Origin: NCEH01 sp043195125
Lineage (GTDB): Bacteria; Pseudomonadota; Alphaproteobacteria; Rhizobiales; Xanthobacteraceae
Direction: 5' to 3' (one strand)
Assembly (NCBI RefSeq): GCF_043195125.1
Contig: NZ_JBAFWR010000008.1
Length of the DNA stretch: 64,000 nt
Within the stretch, counting starts at the first letter, position 1. Each line of letters starts with the position of its first letter. Positions 49,645 through 60,567 of this stretch are shown piece by piece. The notes beneath the pieces are model-generated. The model was not told where the DNA came from. It made no database searches and worked only from the letters and a program-made list of their open reading frames with translations. The translations under genes were made by a program, and so were the position numbers.

Positions 49645-51234
49645 TCAGTGCTTGAAATGGCGCACGCCGGTGAACACCATGGCGAGGCCGGCGGCGTCGG
49701 CGGCGGCGATCACCTCGGCATCGCGCATCGAACCGCCCGGCTGGATGACCGCCGTGGCGCCCGCCTCGACGGCGGCTAACAGCCCGTCCGCAAAGGGGAA
49801 AAAGGCATCGGAGGCGACCACGGAGCCCTTGGTCAGCGGCACCGTCAGCCCGGCCGCCTCGGCGGCGTCCTGGGCCTTGCGGGCGGCGATGCGGGCGGAA
49901 TCCACCCGGCTCATCTGGCCGGCGCCGATGCCCACCGTCGCGAGGTCCTTGGCATAGATAATCGTGTTTGATTTCACATGCTTAGCCACGCGGAAAGCGA
50001 ACCGCATGTCGGTCAGCTCGGCCTCGGTCGGCTCCCGGCGGGTGACCACCTTGAGGTCCAAATCGTCGATGGAGGCATTGTCCCGGCTCTGCACCAGCAG
50101 CCCCCCGGCGACGGTGCGCACATTGAGGCCGGGGCTGCGCGGATCAGGCAGGCCACCGGTCAGCAGCAGGCGCAAATTCTTCTTTGCGGCTATGAGGTTA
50201 ATCGCTTCGTCGGTGGCGTCGGGAGCGACAATCACCTCGGTGAAGATCTCCACCATCGCCCGCGCCGCCTCGGCATCCAGGGTCCGGTTCACGGCGATGA
50301 TGCCGCCGAACGCCGAGACCGGATCGCACGCCAGCGCCTTGGCATAGGCCTGCGCCAGCGAGCTTCCCTCGGCCACCCCGCAGGGGTTGGCATGCTTGAC
50401 GATCACCACCGCGGCGGTACGGGCGGGGTGGAACTCCGCGACACACTCGAAGGCCGCGTCCGTGTCGTTAATATTGTTGAACGACAATTGCTTACCCTGC
50501 ACCTGCCGGGCGGTGGCAACGCCCGGGCGCTGCTCGGAGGTGGCGTAGAAGGCCGCGCTCTGGTGCGGATTTTCGCCATAGCGCAGGGCCTCGATCAGCT
50601 TGCCGCCGACCGCGCGATAGGTGGGCGCCTCGGCCTTCACCTGGACCGCGAACCAGTTGGAAATGGCCGCATCATATGCGGCGGTGCGAGCATAAGCAGT
50701 CTGCGCCAGCTTCCGGCGCAGGGCGAGGGTGGTGCCGCCATGCAGCTCGATTTCCGCCAGCACGGCGGAATAGTCGGAAACATCGACCACCACCGCCACG
50801 TCATTGTGGTTCTTGGCTGCGCCGCGGATCAGGGCCGGGCCGCCGATGTCAATGTTCTCAATGGTTTCATCGAAGTCGGCGCCGCGCGCGACCGTGGCTT
50901 CGAAGGGGTAGAGATTGACCACCACAAGATCGATGGGGGGAATGCCGTGCTCGGCCATGGAGGCCTGATGGCCGGGATCGGTGCGGATCGCCAGGATGCC
51001 GCCATGAACGCGCGGATGCAGGGTCTTCACCCGCCCGTCCATCATCTCCGGGTAGCCGGTCAGCTCCGCCACATCCATCACGGCAAGACCCGCGTCCGCC
51101 AGGGCCTTGGCGGTGCCGCCCGTGGAGACCAGTTGCACCCCGGTCTTCACCAGCGCGGTGGCGAAGGGGATCAGGCCCGCTTTGTCGGACACCGAGATCA
51201 AGGCACGGGTGACGGGGCGCACGTCGGCGGGCAT
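49645..51234 (-). CDS. purH: Bifunctional AICAR formyltransferase / IMP cyclohydrolase
   Basis: Last two steps of IMP synthesis. 529 residues. N-terminal MGS-like cyclohydrolase domain (ISVSDKAGL, STGGTAKAL, DGRVKTLHPRVHGG) to about 200; C-terminal transformylase domain with KQLSFNNINDTDAA, VKHANPCGVA and the terminal DAFFPFADG and VIQPGGSMRD segments. It follows the heparinase-like and rsmB genes on the same strand, the rsmB-heparinase-purH order known in Rhizobiales. Confidence 0.97.
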   Translation of the reverse strand: MPADVRPVTRALISVSDKAGLIPFATALVKTGVQLVSTGGTAKALADAGLAVMDVAELTGYPEMMDGRVKTLHPRVHGGILAIRTDPGHQASMAEHGIPPIDLVVVNLYPFEATVARGADFDETIENIDIGGPALIRGAAKNHNDVAVVVDVSDYSAVLAEIELHGGTTLALRRKLAQTAYARTAAYDAAISNWFAVQVKAEAPTYRAVGGKLIEALRYGENPHQSAAFYATSEQRPGVATARQVQGKQLSFNNINDTDAAFECVAEFHPARTAAVVIVKHANPCGVAEGSSLAQAYAKALACDPVSAFGGIIAVNRTLDAEAARAMVEIFTEVIVAPDATDEAINLIAAKKNLRLLLTGGLPDPRSPGLNVRTVAGGLLVQSRDNASIDDLDLKVVTRREPTEAELTDMRFAFRVAKHVKSNTIIYAKDLATVGIGAGQMSRVDSARIAARKAQDAAEAAGLTVPLTKGSVVASDAFFPFADGLLAAVEAGATAVIQPGGSMRDAEVIAAADAAGLAMVFTGVRHFKH

Positions 51235-51288
51235 GGGGCAACTCCGGATCTGAATTGCGCTCGCCCTATCACGGAGTGGCGGTCGCCG

Positions 51289-53040
51289 TCACCGGGTGCG
51301 GGCGGAAGAGCTGCCCCCCACAGGAAGCGGGGGTTGGCGCTCGCGCGTGCGCACCAGGGTCCACAGCACGCGTCCGGTCTCGGCCAGAGATCCGGAAATC
51401 ACCAGCTGGACCGTGCGGCGCGGGCCGTCCGGGGCCGCGAGATAAATGCTCTCTTCCAGCAGAACGCTTTGATTGGGCGCGAGAAAGGCCCAGGCTTCGC
51501 CACCGGGGAGGGCGAGCAGCACGGTGCTCGGATCGTCAAGCCGCTCCACCGTCACACTCGGGTGCAGGTGGAAGCGGATGGCGAAGGGCGTGGCGGGCAA
51601 GGTGGCCGGCGCGCCTTCCGCCGGCTTGAACAGATCCTCGCCATCGAGCCGCGCCCCCTCGCTCGCAAGGCGGAACGAACGCTGGTGGATAATGCCGAAG
51701 CTCGCGGCGTAGCCATCATGGCTTGCGCGCAGCATGAGGGCATCCTCCCGCTTGCCCCGTTGCACCGGCACCGCCGTGGGACCCGAGACGATGGGGAAGC
51801 CCACCAGCCTTCCGAGCCATTTCCATTGCAGGAACCGAGCGGAAGATGTGTCGCCGATCACAGCGGTGCAATGGGCGGCGGTGGCGCGCGCCACTTGCCA
51901 CCAGGTCTCGCGGTTCATCGCGGTCATCCCGCAATTGACGAAGATGCGATTGCGCCCGCTGGAGAATTCAAACGCGAGGCAGCTCGCGTGCGCCTCCCAG
52001 CCGGCGGCCAGCGGCGGGGCGATACCAGTATCGGCAATCAGCACGCTGCCCTTGGCGTCGAGCCGCTGGAAACCGGAATGGGGCGCATTGGCGACCGGCG
52101 CGCCGCGCGCATCGTCATAAGCGAGAATGGTCGCCAGCTGGTCGGCGGCGGTGTGGCCCATGCCGTGGAAATGGGCGAAGGCACCGTCTCCATGCCGGAA
52201 GAAGCGCAGCATGGGCATCATGCGGTCGATGGCGTTCATCAGCGCCTGCGGGGCCGGCTGGTTGCGCGCGGCGAAGGCATGGCGCAGGGGCAGCAGGTCC
52301 AGCAGCAAAGCGATGAGGCTGTCGGGATTGCGCGTGATGATGCCGCCGTCCGGCAGGATCTGCCGGTCCAGCTCTTCTTCCAGGCGCCGCTGGGAGACCT
52401 TGAGCAGCCGGCTCTGGTCCGACATGCACAGGCCGGCGAACACCAGGGCGATCGCGGAGATGAGGCGCGGATAGCCATCCGGCGCGGCGATCGCGCTGCG
52501 CCGCAGATGGCGCACCTGCCGGGCGAGGCTGCGCATGAAGCGCCGATAGAATTCGTGGTCCGCATCCTGAAGGATGAACGGCGCCTGGGTGAGCCAGGAG
52601 ATGATGCGGCGGGCCGTCACTTCCGGCTCGGCGGCGATGGCGCGGGCTTCACCGGGATTGCGAATCCAATCCCCGACGATGGCGCGGGCATTGGCGCGGG
52701 CGATGGTGGTGCTGGCCGCCCGCAGATGGCGCAGCCAGCCGAAGCCGTGCAGCGTCTGCGCCCATTCGTGCGAGGGCGGCTCCAGCTCGAACGGTGTGCG
52801 CCCGTCCAGCAGGGCGATCTTGCCGGCGAAGGCGAATCGCCCGGCATAAATCTCGCTGGCGCGGGTGGCGTCGCCCGTGCGCAGGTCTTGCGGCGCTATG
52901 AGCAGGCGCTCGGGCACCGGAATGCTGACGCGGCCGATGGACAGCGGCAGGCCGGGCAGGCGCGCAAGGAACATGCGCCAGCCCTGCCCCGCGACGAAGG
53001 CCGCGAGGCGCATGCGTTCTGCCAGGGCTCCGCGGGTCAT
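51289..53040 (-). CDS. Heparinase II/III-like protein
   Basis: 583 residues. N-terminal alpha-barrel (about 60-330, HEWAQTLHGFGWLRHL, then DGGIITRNPDS) and C-terminal beta-sandwich of the heparinase II/III family (GFQRLDAKGSVLIADTG, HASCLAFEFSSGRNRIFVNCG). These are polysaccharide lyases, but this protein has no obvious signal peptide and lies between rsmB and purH, so its substrate and location are unclear. It starts 9 bp after the rsmB stop and is probably in its operon. Confidence 0.85.
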   Translation of the reverse strand: MTRGALAERMRLAAFVAGQGWRMFLARLPGLPLSIGRVSIPVPERLLIAPQDLRTGDATRASEIYAGRFAFAGKIALLDGRTPFELEPPSHEWAQTLHGFGWLRHLRAASTTIARANARAIVGDWIRNPGEARAIAAEPEVTARRIISWLTQAPFILQDADHEFYRRFMRSLARQVRHLRRSAIAAPDGYPRLISAIALVFAGLCMSDQSRLLKVSQRRLEEELDRQILPDGGIITRNPDSLIALLLDLLPLRHAFAARNQPAPQALMNAIDRMMPMLRFFRHGDGAFAHFHGMGHTAADQLATILAYDDARGAPVANAPHSGFQRLDAKGSVLIADTGIAPPLAAGWEAHASCLAFEFSSGRNRIFVNCGMTAMNRETWWQVARATAAHCTAVIGDTSSARFLQWKWLGRLVGFPIVSGPTAVPVQRGKREDALMLRASHDGYAASFGIIHQRSFRLASEGARLDGEDLFKPAEGAPATLPATPFAIRFHLHPSVTVERLDDPSTVLLALPGGEAWAFLAPNQSVLLEESIYLAAPDGPRRTVQLVISGSLAETGRVLWTLVRTRERQPPLPVGGSSSARTR

Positions 53041-53049
53041 GCCTGGTGA

Positions 53050-54429
53050 CTACCCCCGACGGCGCGTGCCGCCTTTCACTATCCGTGCGGCAAAGAAGCC
53101 GTCGAGGCCGGACCGTTCCGGCTCTCCCCGCACCCAATCACTGGGCAGAGTGCGCAAATCACCTTGAGGAGTGATGAACGCGGCGATGCCCGGCACATCT
53201 TCTGGTGTCAGCGGGACTCTTTCCGCGTCGGGACGGGTGGAAAGCAGGCGGGCGATCTGCGCTTCGCCTTCCTCCGGCTCCAGCGAGCAGGTGGAATAGA
53301 CCAGCACGCCGCCGGGTTTGAGCAGGTCGAGCGCGTGGTCCAGCAGCCGGCCTTGAAGCTCGGCGAGGCCGGCGATATCTCCCGGCCTCTTGTTCCAGGC
53401 GATATCCGGGTGACGGCGCAGGGTGCCGGTGGCGGTGCAGGGCGCATCGAGCAGGATCGCGTCATAGGGGCCGCCGGAAAATTCCGCCGCATCCGCCTCG
53501 ACGACGTCGGCCGAAAGCTTCAGGCGCGCCAGATTCTCCGACAGGCGCATCAGGCGCTGGCCGGAGCGGTCGAGCGCGGTCACGCGGGCGCCTGCCGCGA
53601 CGAGCTGGGCGGTCTTGCCGCCGGGCGCGGCGCAGAGGTCCAGGACATTCAGGCCCTTCACATCGCCAAGCAGCCGGGCGGGGAGGGCGGCTGCGGCGTC
53701 CTGCACCCACCATTCGCCATCCTCATAGCCGGGCAGGGCGCGCACCGGGCCGGCATGGAGAATGCGCACGGAGCCGGTGGGCAGCACCTCGCCGCCGAGT
53801 TTCTGCGCCCAGCCTTCGGGATCGGATTTCACCGTCAGATCAAGGGCCGGCTCGTGCGCGTGCATGGCGCAGATCGCGGCGGCGCGTTCGACGCCATAGG
53901 TCTTCGTCCAGCGCTGGCGCAGCCAATCGGGCGTGTCGGCCGCGAGGGCGTCAATCGCCGCGAGGCGCTCGGCGCCCTCTCGCGTCAGGCGGCGCAGAAC
54001 CGCATTGATGAGGCCCGCGAAGCCCGAGGTGGTGCCGTCGCCGCGTGCGATCTCCACCGAGAGGCCGACTGCCGCGTGATCGGGTACGTCCATGAACAGG
54101 ATCTGCGCCGCGCCCACCAGAAGCACGGTTTCGACCTTGGGCGCGGATTTCGGAAACCCGCGGTCCAGCATGGGGCCGACCACCGCGCGCAAGGTGCCGA
54201 GGCGGCGCAGGGCGGTGGCGACGATGCGGAAGGCGAGCGCCCGGTCGCGCGGTTCCAGGCCGGCGGCATTGTCGAGCGCGTCTTCCAGTGCGGTGCCGCC
54301 GCGCAGCACCCGGTCCAGGGCGTCGGCCGCGACCAGACGGGCGCGCAGGCCGGCAGCTTCCGGCGGGCGCCGCTCGGGCGAGCGGGGGGCGGTTCGGGTG
54401 GCGGATCTCGGGCGGGACGGGGTTTTCAT
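53050..54429 (-). CDS. rsmB: 16S rRNA (cytosine967-C5)-methyltransferase RsmB
   Basis: SAM-dependent methylation of C967. 459 residues from ATG 54429 (GTG 54438 also in frame). N-terminal NusB-like RNA-binding domain about 28-165; catalytic domain with SAM motif LDLCAAPGGKTAQL, then DAPCTATGTLRRHPD (releasing Cys) and YSTCSLEPEE (nucleophile Cys). Arg/Pro-rich N-terminal extension of about 25 residues. First gene of the rsmB-heparinase-purH run. Confidence 0.94.
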   Translation of the reverse strand: MKTPSRPRSATRTAPRSPERRPPEAAGLRARLVAADALDRVLRGGTALEDALDNAAGLEPRDRALAFRIVATALRRLGTLRAVVGPMLDRGFPKSAPKVETVLLVGAAQILFMDVPDHAAVGLSVEIARGDGTTSGFAGLINAVLRRLTREGAERLAAIDALAADTPDWLRQRWTKTYGVERAAAICAMHAHEPALDLTVKSDPEGWAQKLGGEVLPTGSVRILHAGPVRALPGYEDGEWWVQDAAAALPARLLGDVKGLNVLDLCAAPGGKTAQLVAAGARVTALDRSGQRLMRLSENLARLKLSADVVEADAAEFSGGPYDAILLDAPCTATGTLRRHPDIAWNKRPGDIAGLAELQGRLLDHALDLLKPGGVLVYSTCSLEPEEGEAQIARLLSTRPDAERVPLTPEDVPGIAAFITPQGDLRTLPSDWVRGEPERSGLDGFFAARIVKGGTRRRG

Positions 54430-54534
54430 TGCGCGCACCTAGAACCATGCGGCGCGCTTGGCAACCGTTCCAATGGTTTCCGTACCTTTCGAAGCGTCAA
54501 TTCTGCCTGAATCGGGTGTTTCGACCCCGCCCCG

Positions 54535-55479
54535 TCACCCCCAGGGCCCGCGACGCTGCGCGCCGCCCCAGGGCCCACGCGGTGTGCCGCCAGCGGGCGC
54601 AGCGGCGGGTGCGCTCGCGAAGCTGCGGGAGCCCATCTCCTGCGCCAGCTGCCGCAGGGCGGCGATGCGGTTCTCGGTGGCCGGGTGGGTGGAGAACAGA
54701 TTGTCCATCCGCTCGCCTGAGAGGGGATTGATGATGAACATATGGGCGGTGGCGGGGTGGCCCTCGGCCTCGTAGTTCGGAATCTGATGCGCGGCGCCGG
54801 AAATCTTGGCGAGCGCAGCGGCGAGCGCCATGGGATGGCCGCAGATTTCCGCGCCGGTGCGGTCCGCCACATATTCGCGCGAACGCGAAATGGCCATCTG
54901 CACCACCATGGCGGCGATCGGAGCCAGGATCGCCATGAGAATGGTGCCGACCATGCCGAAGGGCGAATTGTTCTCCCGGTTTCCGCCGCCGAAGAACAGC
55001 CCGAAATTCGCCAGCATGGAGATGGCGCCGGCGAACGTGGCGGTAATCGTCATGGTCAGCGTGTCGTGATGCTTCACGTGCGCCAGCTCGTGCGCCATCA
55101 CGCCGGCGACTTCCTCGCGGGTGAGCATCTGCAACAGGCCGGTGGTGGCGGCGACCGCGGCATTCTGCGGATTGCGCCCGGTGGCGAAGGCGTTCGGCTG
55201 GGGATTGTCCATGATATAGACCTTGGGCATGGGCAATTGCGCCCGCGCCGCCAGCTCGCGCACCATGGACACCAGTTCCGGCGCGGTGCGATCGTCCACT
55301 TCCCGCGCGCCGTACATGCGCAGGACCATCTTGTCCGAATTCCAATAGCTGAACACGTTCATGGCGGCTGCCACCAGGAACGCGATGAACATGCCGCTGG
55401 TGCCCCCGAGGGCGAAGCCGACGGCCATGAACAGAGCGGTCAGGCCCGCCAGCAGGATCGCCGTCTTCAGATAATTCAT
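54535..55479 (-). CDS. htpX: Membrane zinc metalloprotease HtpX
   Basis: Quality-control protease cleaving damaged membrane proteins. 314 residues from ATG 55479 after GGAGGAGAG. Two N-terminal transmembrane helices (7-25, 28-46); zinc site HELAH (His130, Glu131, His134) with the third ligand in SREYVADRTG near 204; two further hydrophobic segments about 143-190. The C-terminal tail is Gly/Pro/Arg-rich (GGTPRGPWGGAQRRGPWG). Divergent from the nfu gene. Confidence 0.94.
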   Translation of the reverse strand: MNYLKTAILLAGLTALFMAVGFALGGTSGMFIAFLVAAAMNVFSYWNSDKMVLRMYGAREVDDRTAPELVSMVRELAARAQLPMPKVYIMDNPQPNAFATGRNPQNAAVAATTGLLQMLTREEVAGVMAHELAHVKHHDTLTMTITATFAGAISMLANFGLFFGGGNRENNSPFGMVGTILMAILAPIAAMVVQMAISRSREYVADRTGAEICGHPMALAAALAKISGAAHQIPNYEAEGHPATAHMFIINPLSGERMDNLFSTHPATENRIAALRQLAQEMGSRSFASAPAAAPAGGTPRGPWGGAQRRGPWG

Positions 55480-55752
55480 TCTCTCCTCCGCGAGGCGACC
55501 CAGCCGCCTCTTCAACTCGTCCATAGGATGGGAATGGCCGCCATCTCCCGCAAGGTCATCAGGCTTAAGGGGAGAACAAAAGCATATCGGACGGCGGCAG
55601 CGATTCGGCCCCGGTTCGTTCGCTTCGCGTTCCGATCTGCCGCATGGGACCATCCCGATTTGGGACCCGCCCTTTTCGTTTGCCGCGCCACACCTTATCT
55701 TAGGGCCATATAAGCGGCTCTGCCGCGCCCCTTTCCCGCAAGGATGCGACCG

Positions 55753-56313
55753 ATGTTTATCCAGACGGAGCCGACGCCCAATCCGGCGACGCTGAAGTTC
55801 CTGCCGGGCCGCGATGTGCTCGGCGAGGGCACGCTCGATCTGAAGACCTCCGACGAGGCCGGCCGGTCTCCGCTCGCCCAGCGCCTGTTCGACGTGGACG
55901 GCGTGGGCGGCGTGTTCCTCGGCTCGGATTTCATCACCGTGACCAAGACCGGCGGGGATTGGGCGCATCTGAAGCCCGCGATCCTCGGCGCCATCATGGA
56001 GCATTTCATGTCCGGCGTGCCGGTGCTCGCCGATGGCGCGGCGGCGGACGGCGACGATGCGGACGAATTCTTCGCCGAGGCGGATACGGACACGGTCGCG
56101 ACCATCAAGGAGTTGATCGAGACGCGGGTGCGCCCGGCGGTGGCCAATGACGGCGGTGACATCACCTTCCGCGGCTTCAAGGAAGGCGTCGTGTTCCTGA
56201 ACATGAAGGGCTCGTGCTCGGGTTGCCCGTCTTCCACCGCGACGCTGAAGAACGGCATCGAGAACCTGCTGCGCCACTTCGTGCCCGAAGTGGTCGAGGT
56301 GCGCCCGGTCTGA
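55753..56313 (+). CDS. Nfu-type iron-sulfur cluster scaffold protein
   Basis: Carries and delivers Fe-S clusters. 186 residues from ATG 55753 (MFIQTEPTPNP; AAGGA nine bases upstream). N-terminal Nfu_N domain about 3-88 with TPNPATLKFLPG; short acidic linker; C-terminal NifU domain about 108-186 with the cluster-binding CSGCPSS. This matches the Nfu1 type of mitochondria and alphaproteobacteria. tsaB follows after 108 bp. Confidence 0.92.
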   Translation: MFIQTEPTPNPATLKFLPGRDVLGEGTLDLKTSDEAGRSPLAQRLFDVDGVGGVFLGSDFITVTKTGGDWAHLKPAILGAIMEHFMSGVPVLADGAAADGDDADEFFAEADTDTVATIKELIETRVRPAVANDGGDITFRGFKEGVVFLNMKGSCSGCPSSTATLKNGIENLLRHFVPEVVEVRPV

Positions 56314-56421
56314 ACTGTGCCCCGCTAATTTGCGGCGCGGACGGGGATTTGCCACTATCCCCTTCCGTCAGATGCGTTTTCGATGGATTGTGAGCGCGGG
56401 ATTCGGGCGTCCACAATCATC

Positions 56422-57105
56422 ATGCTAGTTCTTGCCATAGATACCGCACTGACCGCCTGCTCGGTGGCCGTGCTGGACGCGGAAAGCGACACCATTGTCG
56501 CGGGCGATTCGCTGCTTATGGAGCGCGGCCACGCCGAAGCGCTTATTCCCATCGTCGAACAGGTGATGGCGGACGCCGGTCTGGATTTTCCGAACCTCGA
56601 CCGCATCGCCGTCACCGTGGGGCCTGGCAGCTTCACCGGTTTGCGGGTGGGGCTTTCGGCCGCGCGAGGGTTCGGGCTGACGGCGCGCCGCCCGGTGGTC
56701 GGTGTCACCACATTGGCGGCGCTCGCGGCGCCGTTCCTCGCCATGGACGACAGCCTTCCCGTGGTAAGCGCCATCGATGCCCGCCACGGCCATGTGTTCC
56801 TGCAGATGTTCGGTGCGGGCGGGCGCACCTTGATCGCGCCACGTATCATGGCGGCGAAGGATGCGGCCCGCTCCGCCGCGATCGGCGCCATCCGCCTCGT
56901 CGGCTCGGGTGCAGCATTGGTGGCGGAGACCTGGCCGCCTGGCGAGACGGCGCCGTTCAGCGTCGATGTGCAGCCGGCGCCCGATGTCGCCTGGGTGGCG
57001 CGGCTCGGCGCCGTGGCGGACCCGGCGCGGGCCGAGCCGCGCCCGCTGTATCTGCGCGCGCCCGACGCGAAGCCCCAGGACGGGGCGCGGATCGCACGCC
57101 GGTGA
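56422..57105 (+). CDS. tsaB: tRNA threonylcarbamoyladenosine biosynthesis protein TsaB
   Basis: Non-catalytic partner of TsaD in t6A37 tRNA modification. 227 residues from ATG 56422. MLVLAIDTALTACSVA and the signature VTVGPGSFTGLRVGLSAARG (about 65-84) are diagnostic. The stop overlaps the next start (GTGA), coupling it to rimI as in many bacteria. Confidence 0.94.
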   Translation: MLVLAIDTALTACSVAVLDAESDTIVAGDSLLMERGHAEALIPIVEQVMADAGLDFPNLDRIAVTVGPGSFTGLRVGLSAARGFGLTARRPVVGVTTLAALAAPFLAMDDSLPVVSAIDARHGHVFLQMFGAGGRTLIAPRIMAAKDAARSAAIGAIRLVGSGAALVAETWPPGETAPFSVDVQPAPDVAWVARLGAVADPARAEPRPLYLRAPDAKPQDGARIARR

Positions 57106-57578
57106 ACCTGTTGGGCCTGTTCTCGCGGCGAACTCGGCCGCCTTATATCCGCGCCGCCGAAGCACGGGATAGCGAGCATCTTGCCCGCATCCATGCCGCC
57201 TCCTTCCATCGCGGATGGGGTGTGGACGAGTTCGAGCGGCTGCTCAGCGAGCGCGCGGCACGCGGACACCTGCTGTGCGCCGCCCCGAAAACGCCCCCGG
57301 TCGGCTTCGTCCTGTCCCACGTGGTGGCGCCGGAAGCGGAGATTCTCTCGGTCGCCATGCTGCCGTCCGCGCGGGGCAAGGGATATGGCGCGCTGCTGCT
57401 GGACCACCACTTGCGGCGGCTGGTCTGCGAGGGGGTCACGGTCTCCCACCTGGAGGTGGAGGAAAGCAACCAGCCCGCGTTGCGACTTTATCGTGCCCTC
57501 GGCTATGTGGAGCAGGGCCGCCGCAAGGGCTATTATGCCGGTGGGACGGATGCCTTGGTGATGCGCCGGGATCTGTGA
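57102..57578 (+). CDS. rimI: GNAT acetyltransferase RimI (ribosomal protein S18 / N-alpha-acetyltransferase)
   Basis: 158 residues starting with GTG 57102 that shares four bases with the tsaB stop. GNAT fold with acetyl-CoA loop RGKGYGALLL (about 90-99) and the RimI pattern LEVEESNQPALRLYRALGY. Assigned RimI from this motif and from the tsaB neighbour; the exact target protein is not known. Confidence 0.9.
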   Translation: MNLLGLFSRRTRPPYIRAAEARDSEHLARIHAASFHRGWGVDEFERLLSERAARGHLLCAAPKTPPVGFVLSHVVAPEAEILSVAMLPSARGKGYGALLLDHHLRRLVCEGVTVSHLEVEESNQPALRLYRALGYVEQGRRKGYYAGGTDALVMRRDL

Positions 57579-57661
57579 CCCAGGGTTGCAGGGGCGATCT
57601 CCGCCTTGCGGGGGCGGTCGCGGGCGGCGATAAGAGCGGCGATTTGAGTGAGGATTGGCTC

Positions 57662-58090
57662 TTGAGCGACACCATCAGTGCCATCGAGCACGCTTGCTCC
57701 GCCAAGGGCATGCGCATGACCGATCAACGCAGGGTGATCGCGCGCGTGCTGACGGCGGCGGAGGATCATCCCGACGTTGAGGAATTATATCGCCGCGCCA
57801 GCGCCATCGACGACAACATTTCCATTTCGACCGTCTATCGCACGGTCAAGATGTTCGAGGATGCCGGCATCATAGAGCGTCACGAGTTCGGCGACGGTCG
57901 CGCCCGCTACGAGCCGGTGCCCGAGGAACATCACGACCACCTCATCGATTTGCGCAGCGGCAAGGTGATCGAGTTCCGCTCCGAGGAGATCGAGCGGCTG
58001 CAGGAAGAGATCGCCCGTCGGCTCGGCTATCGCCTCGTCGGACATCGCCTGGAACTGCATGTTCTGCCGCTGGACGAGGAGCCGTCGTGA
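57662..58090 (+). CDS. Fur-family metalloregulator (Mur-like)
   Basis: Metal-responsive repressor. I choose TTG 57662 with GTGAGGA seven bases upstream, 142 residues; the first ATG inside is at GMRMTDQ (residue 18 region). Winged helix with RMTDQRRVIARVL and ISISTVYRTVKMFEDAGI; metal site EEHHDHLIDL. The CxxC zinc site of E. coli Fur is absent, as in rhizobial Mur (manganese) proteins, so Mn2+ sensing is likely but inferred. Overlaps the acyltransferase gene by four bases. Confidence 0.88.
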   Translation: MSDTISAIEHACSAKGMRMTDQRRVIARVLTAAEDHPDVEELYRRASAIDDNISISTVYRTVKMFEDAGIIERHEFGDGRARYEPVPEEHHDHLIDLRSGKVIEFRSEEIERLQEEIARRLGYRLVGHRLELHVLPLDEEPS

Positions 58091-59055
58091 CCGCTTCCAA
58101 GGATGACGGAAATATCTTCGATGAGCTGGCCGGCGGCCGCGCGAAGCGCCCGCGCAAGCAGCGCTCGTTCTTTGGGCATTCGGCAGAACCCATGCAGCGC
58201 TCCAGCTTCGATGCGGAGCCGATGCCGGATCTTGGGCCGGATCAGCCGCGCCTCGGCCGCTTCTTCGATACCGTGCGTGTGGGCGTGATCCTGACGCTGG
58301 TCGGTCTGGTCACGGCGATCGGCATTCCGCTCCAACGGCTTTCGCTGAAGCTGCATCTGCCCAGCCGACGCTCGATTCCCCTGCTTTATCATCGCATTGT
58401 CCTGTTCCTGATCGGCGTGCGCTGCCACGTGAGGGGCGCCCCCGCTGCGGGTCGTCCCCTGCTGCTGCTGTCAAACCACGCCTCCTGGCTCGACATCTGC
58501 GTTCTGGGTTCGCTGACGCCGCTGGTCTTCGTCGCCAAGAGCGAGGTTTCGCGCTGGCCCCTGATCGGCCTGCTGGCGGCCTTCCAGCGCACCATCTTCG
58601 TCGATCGCCAGCGCCGCCATGCCACCGGAAAAGTGAATTCTGCCATCGCCGCGCGCCTTTCGGAGGGCGATCCCGTGGTGCTGTTCGCGGAGGGCACATC
58701 GAGTGATGGCAACCGGATCCTGCCGTTTCGCTCGGCGCTGGTGGGCGCGGTGCGCGAGACCTTTGAGGCCAATGGGAAGGTGCTGGTTCAGCCCGTGTGC
58801 GTGGCCTATGTGAAGATTCAGGGCATTCCTATGGGCCGGTCGCACCGGGGCGTCGCCGCTTGGTTCGGCGACATGGACCTCGCGCCCCATCTGCTGGAAG
58901 TGCTGCGGCAAGGGGCCATCGACGTGGAGATCACGTTCGGTGAACCTGAGGATCTCGACGGCGCTGCGGATCGCAAGGCCGTGACCAGGGCGAGCGAAGA
59001 GGCCGTGCGCCGGCTCAGCGAGACGAGTTTGATGGGCCGTGCACCTGCGGTCTGA
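58087..59055 (+). CDS. 1-acyl-sn-glycerol-3-phosphate acyltransferase-like protein (PlsC/OlsA family)
   Basis: 322 residues, GTG start at 58087 overlapping the Fur stop. A soluble charged N-terminus of about 60 residues precedes a membrane segment (65-82) and the acyltransferase domain with HxxxxD box NHASWLD, FVDRQRR and FAEGTSSDG. It may make phosphatidic acid or act as OlsA in ornithine-lipid synthesis; no olsB is adjacent, so the substrate is open. Confidence 0.88.
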   Translation: MTASKDDGNIFDELAGGRAKRPRKQRSFFGHSAEPMQRSSFDAEPMPDLGPDQPRLGRFFDTVRVGVILTLVGLVTAIGIPLQRLSLKLHLPSRRSIPLLYHRIVLFLIGVRCHVRGAPAAGRPLLLLSNHASWLDICVLGSLTPLVFVAKSEVSRWPLIGLLAAFQRTIFVDRQRRHATGKVNSAIAARLSEGDPVVLFAEGTSSDGNRILPFRSALVGAVRETFEANGKVLVQPVCVAYVKIQGIPMGRSHRGVAAWFGDMDLAPHLLEVLRQGAIDVEITFGEPEDLDGAADRKAVTRASEEAVRRLSETSLMGRAPAV

Positions 59056-59145
59056 GTTCCCAAAACGCCAATTTGCCGGTAAGACGAACGTTCCAGGTTT
59101 TCAATCGGGGGCGGACTGCGCAGGCGTCACGGGAGCGTCGCGCCC

Positions 59146-60564
<1,419 letters not shown>

Positions 60565-60567
60565 GCA

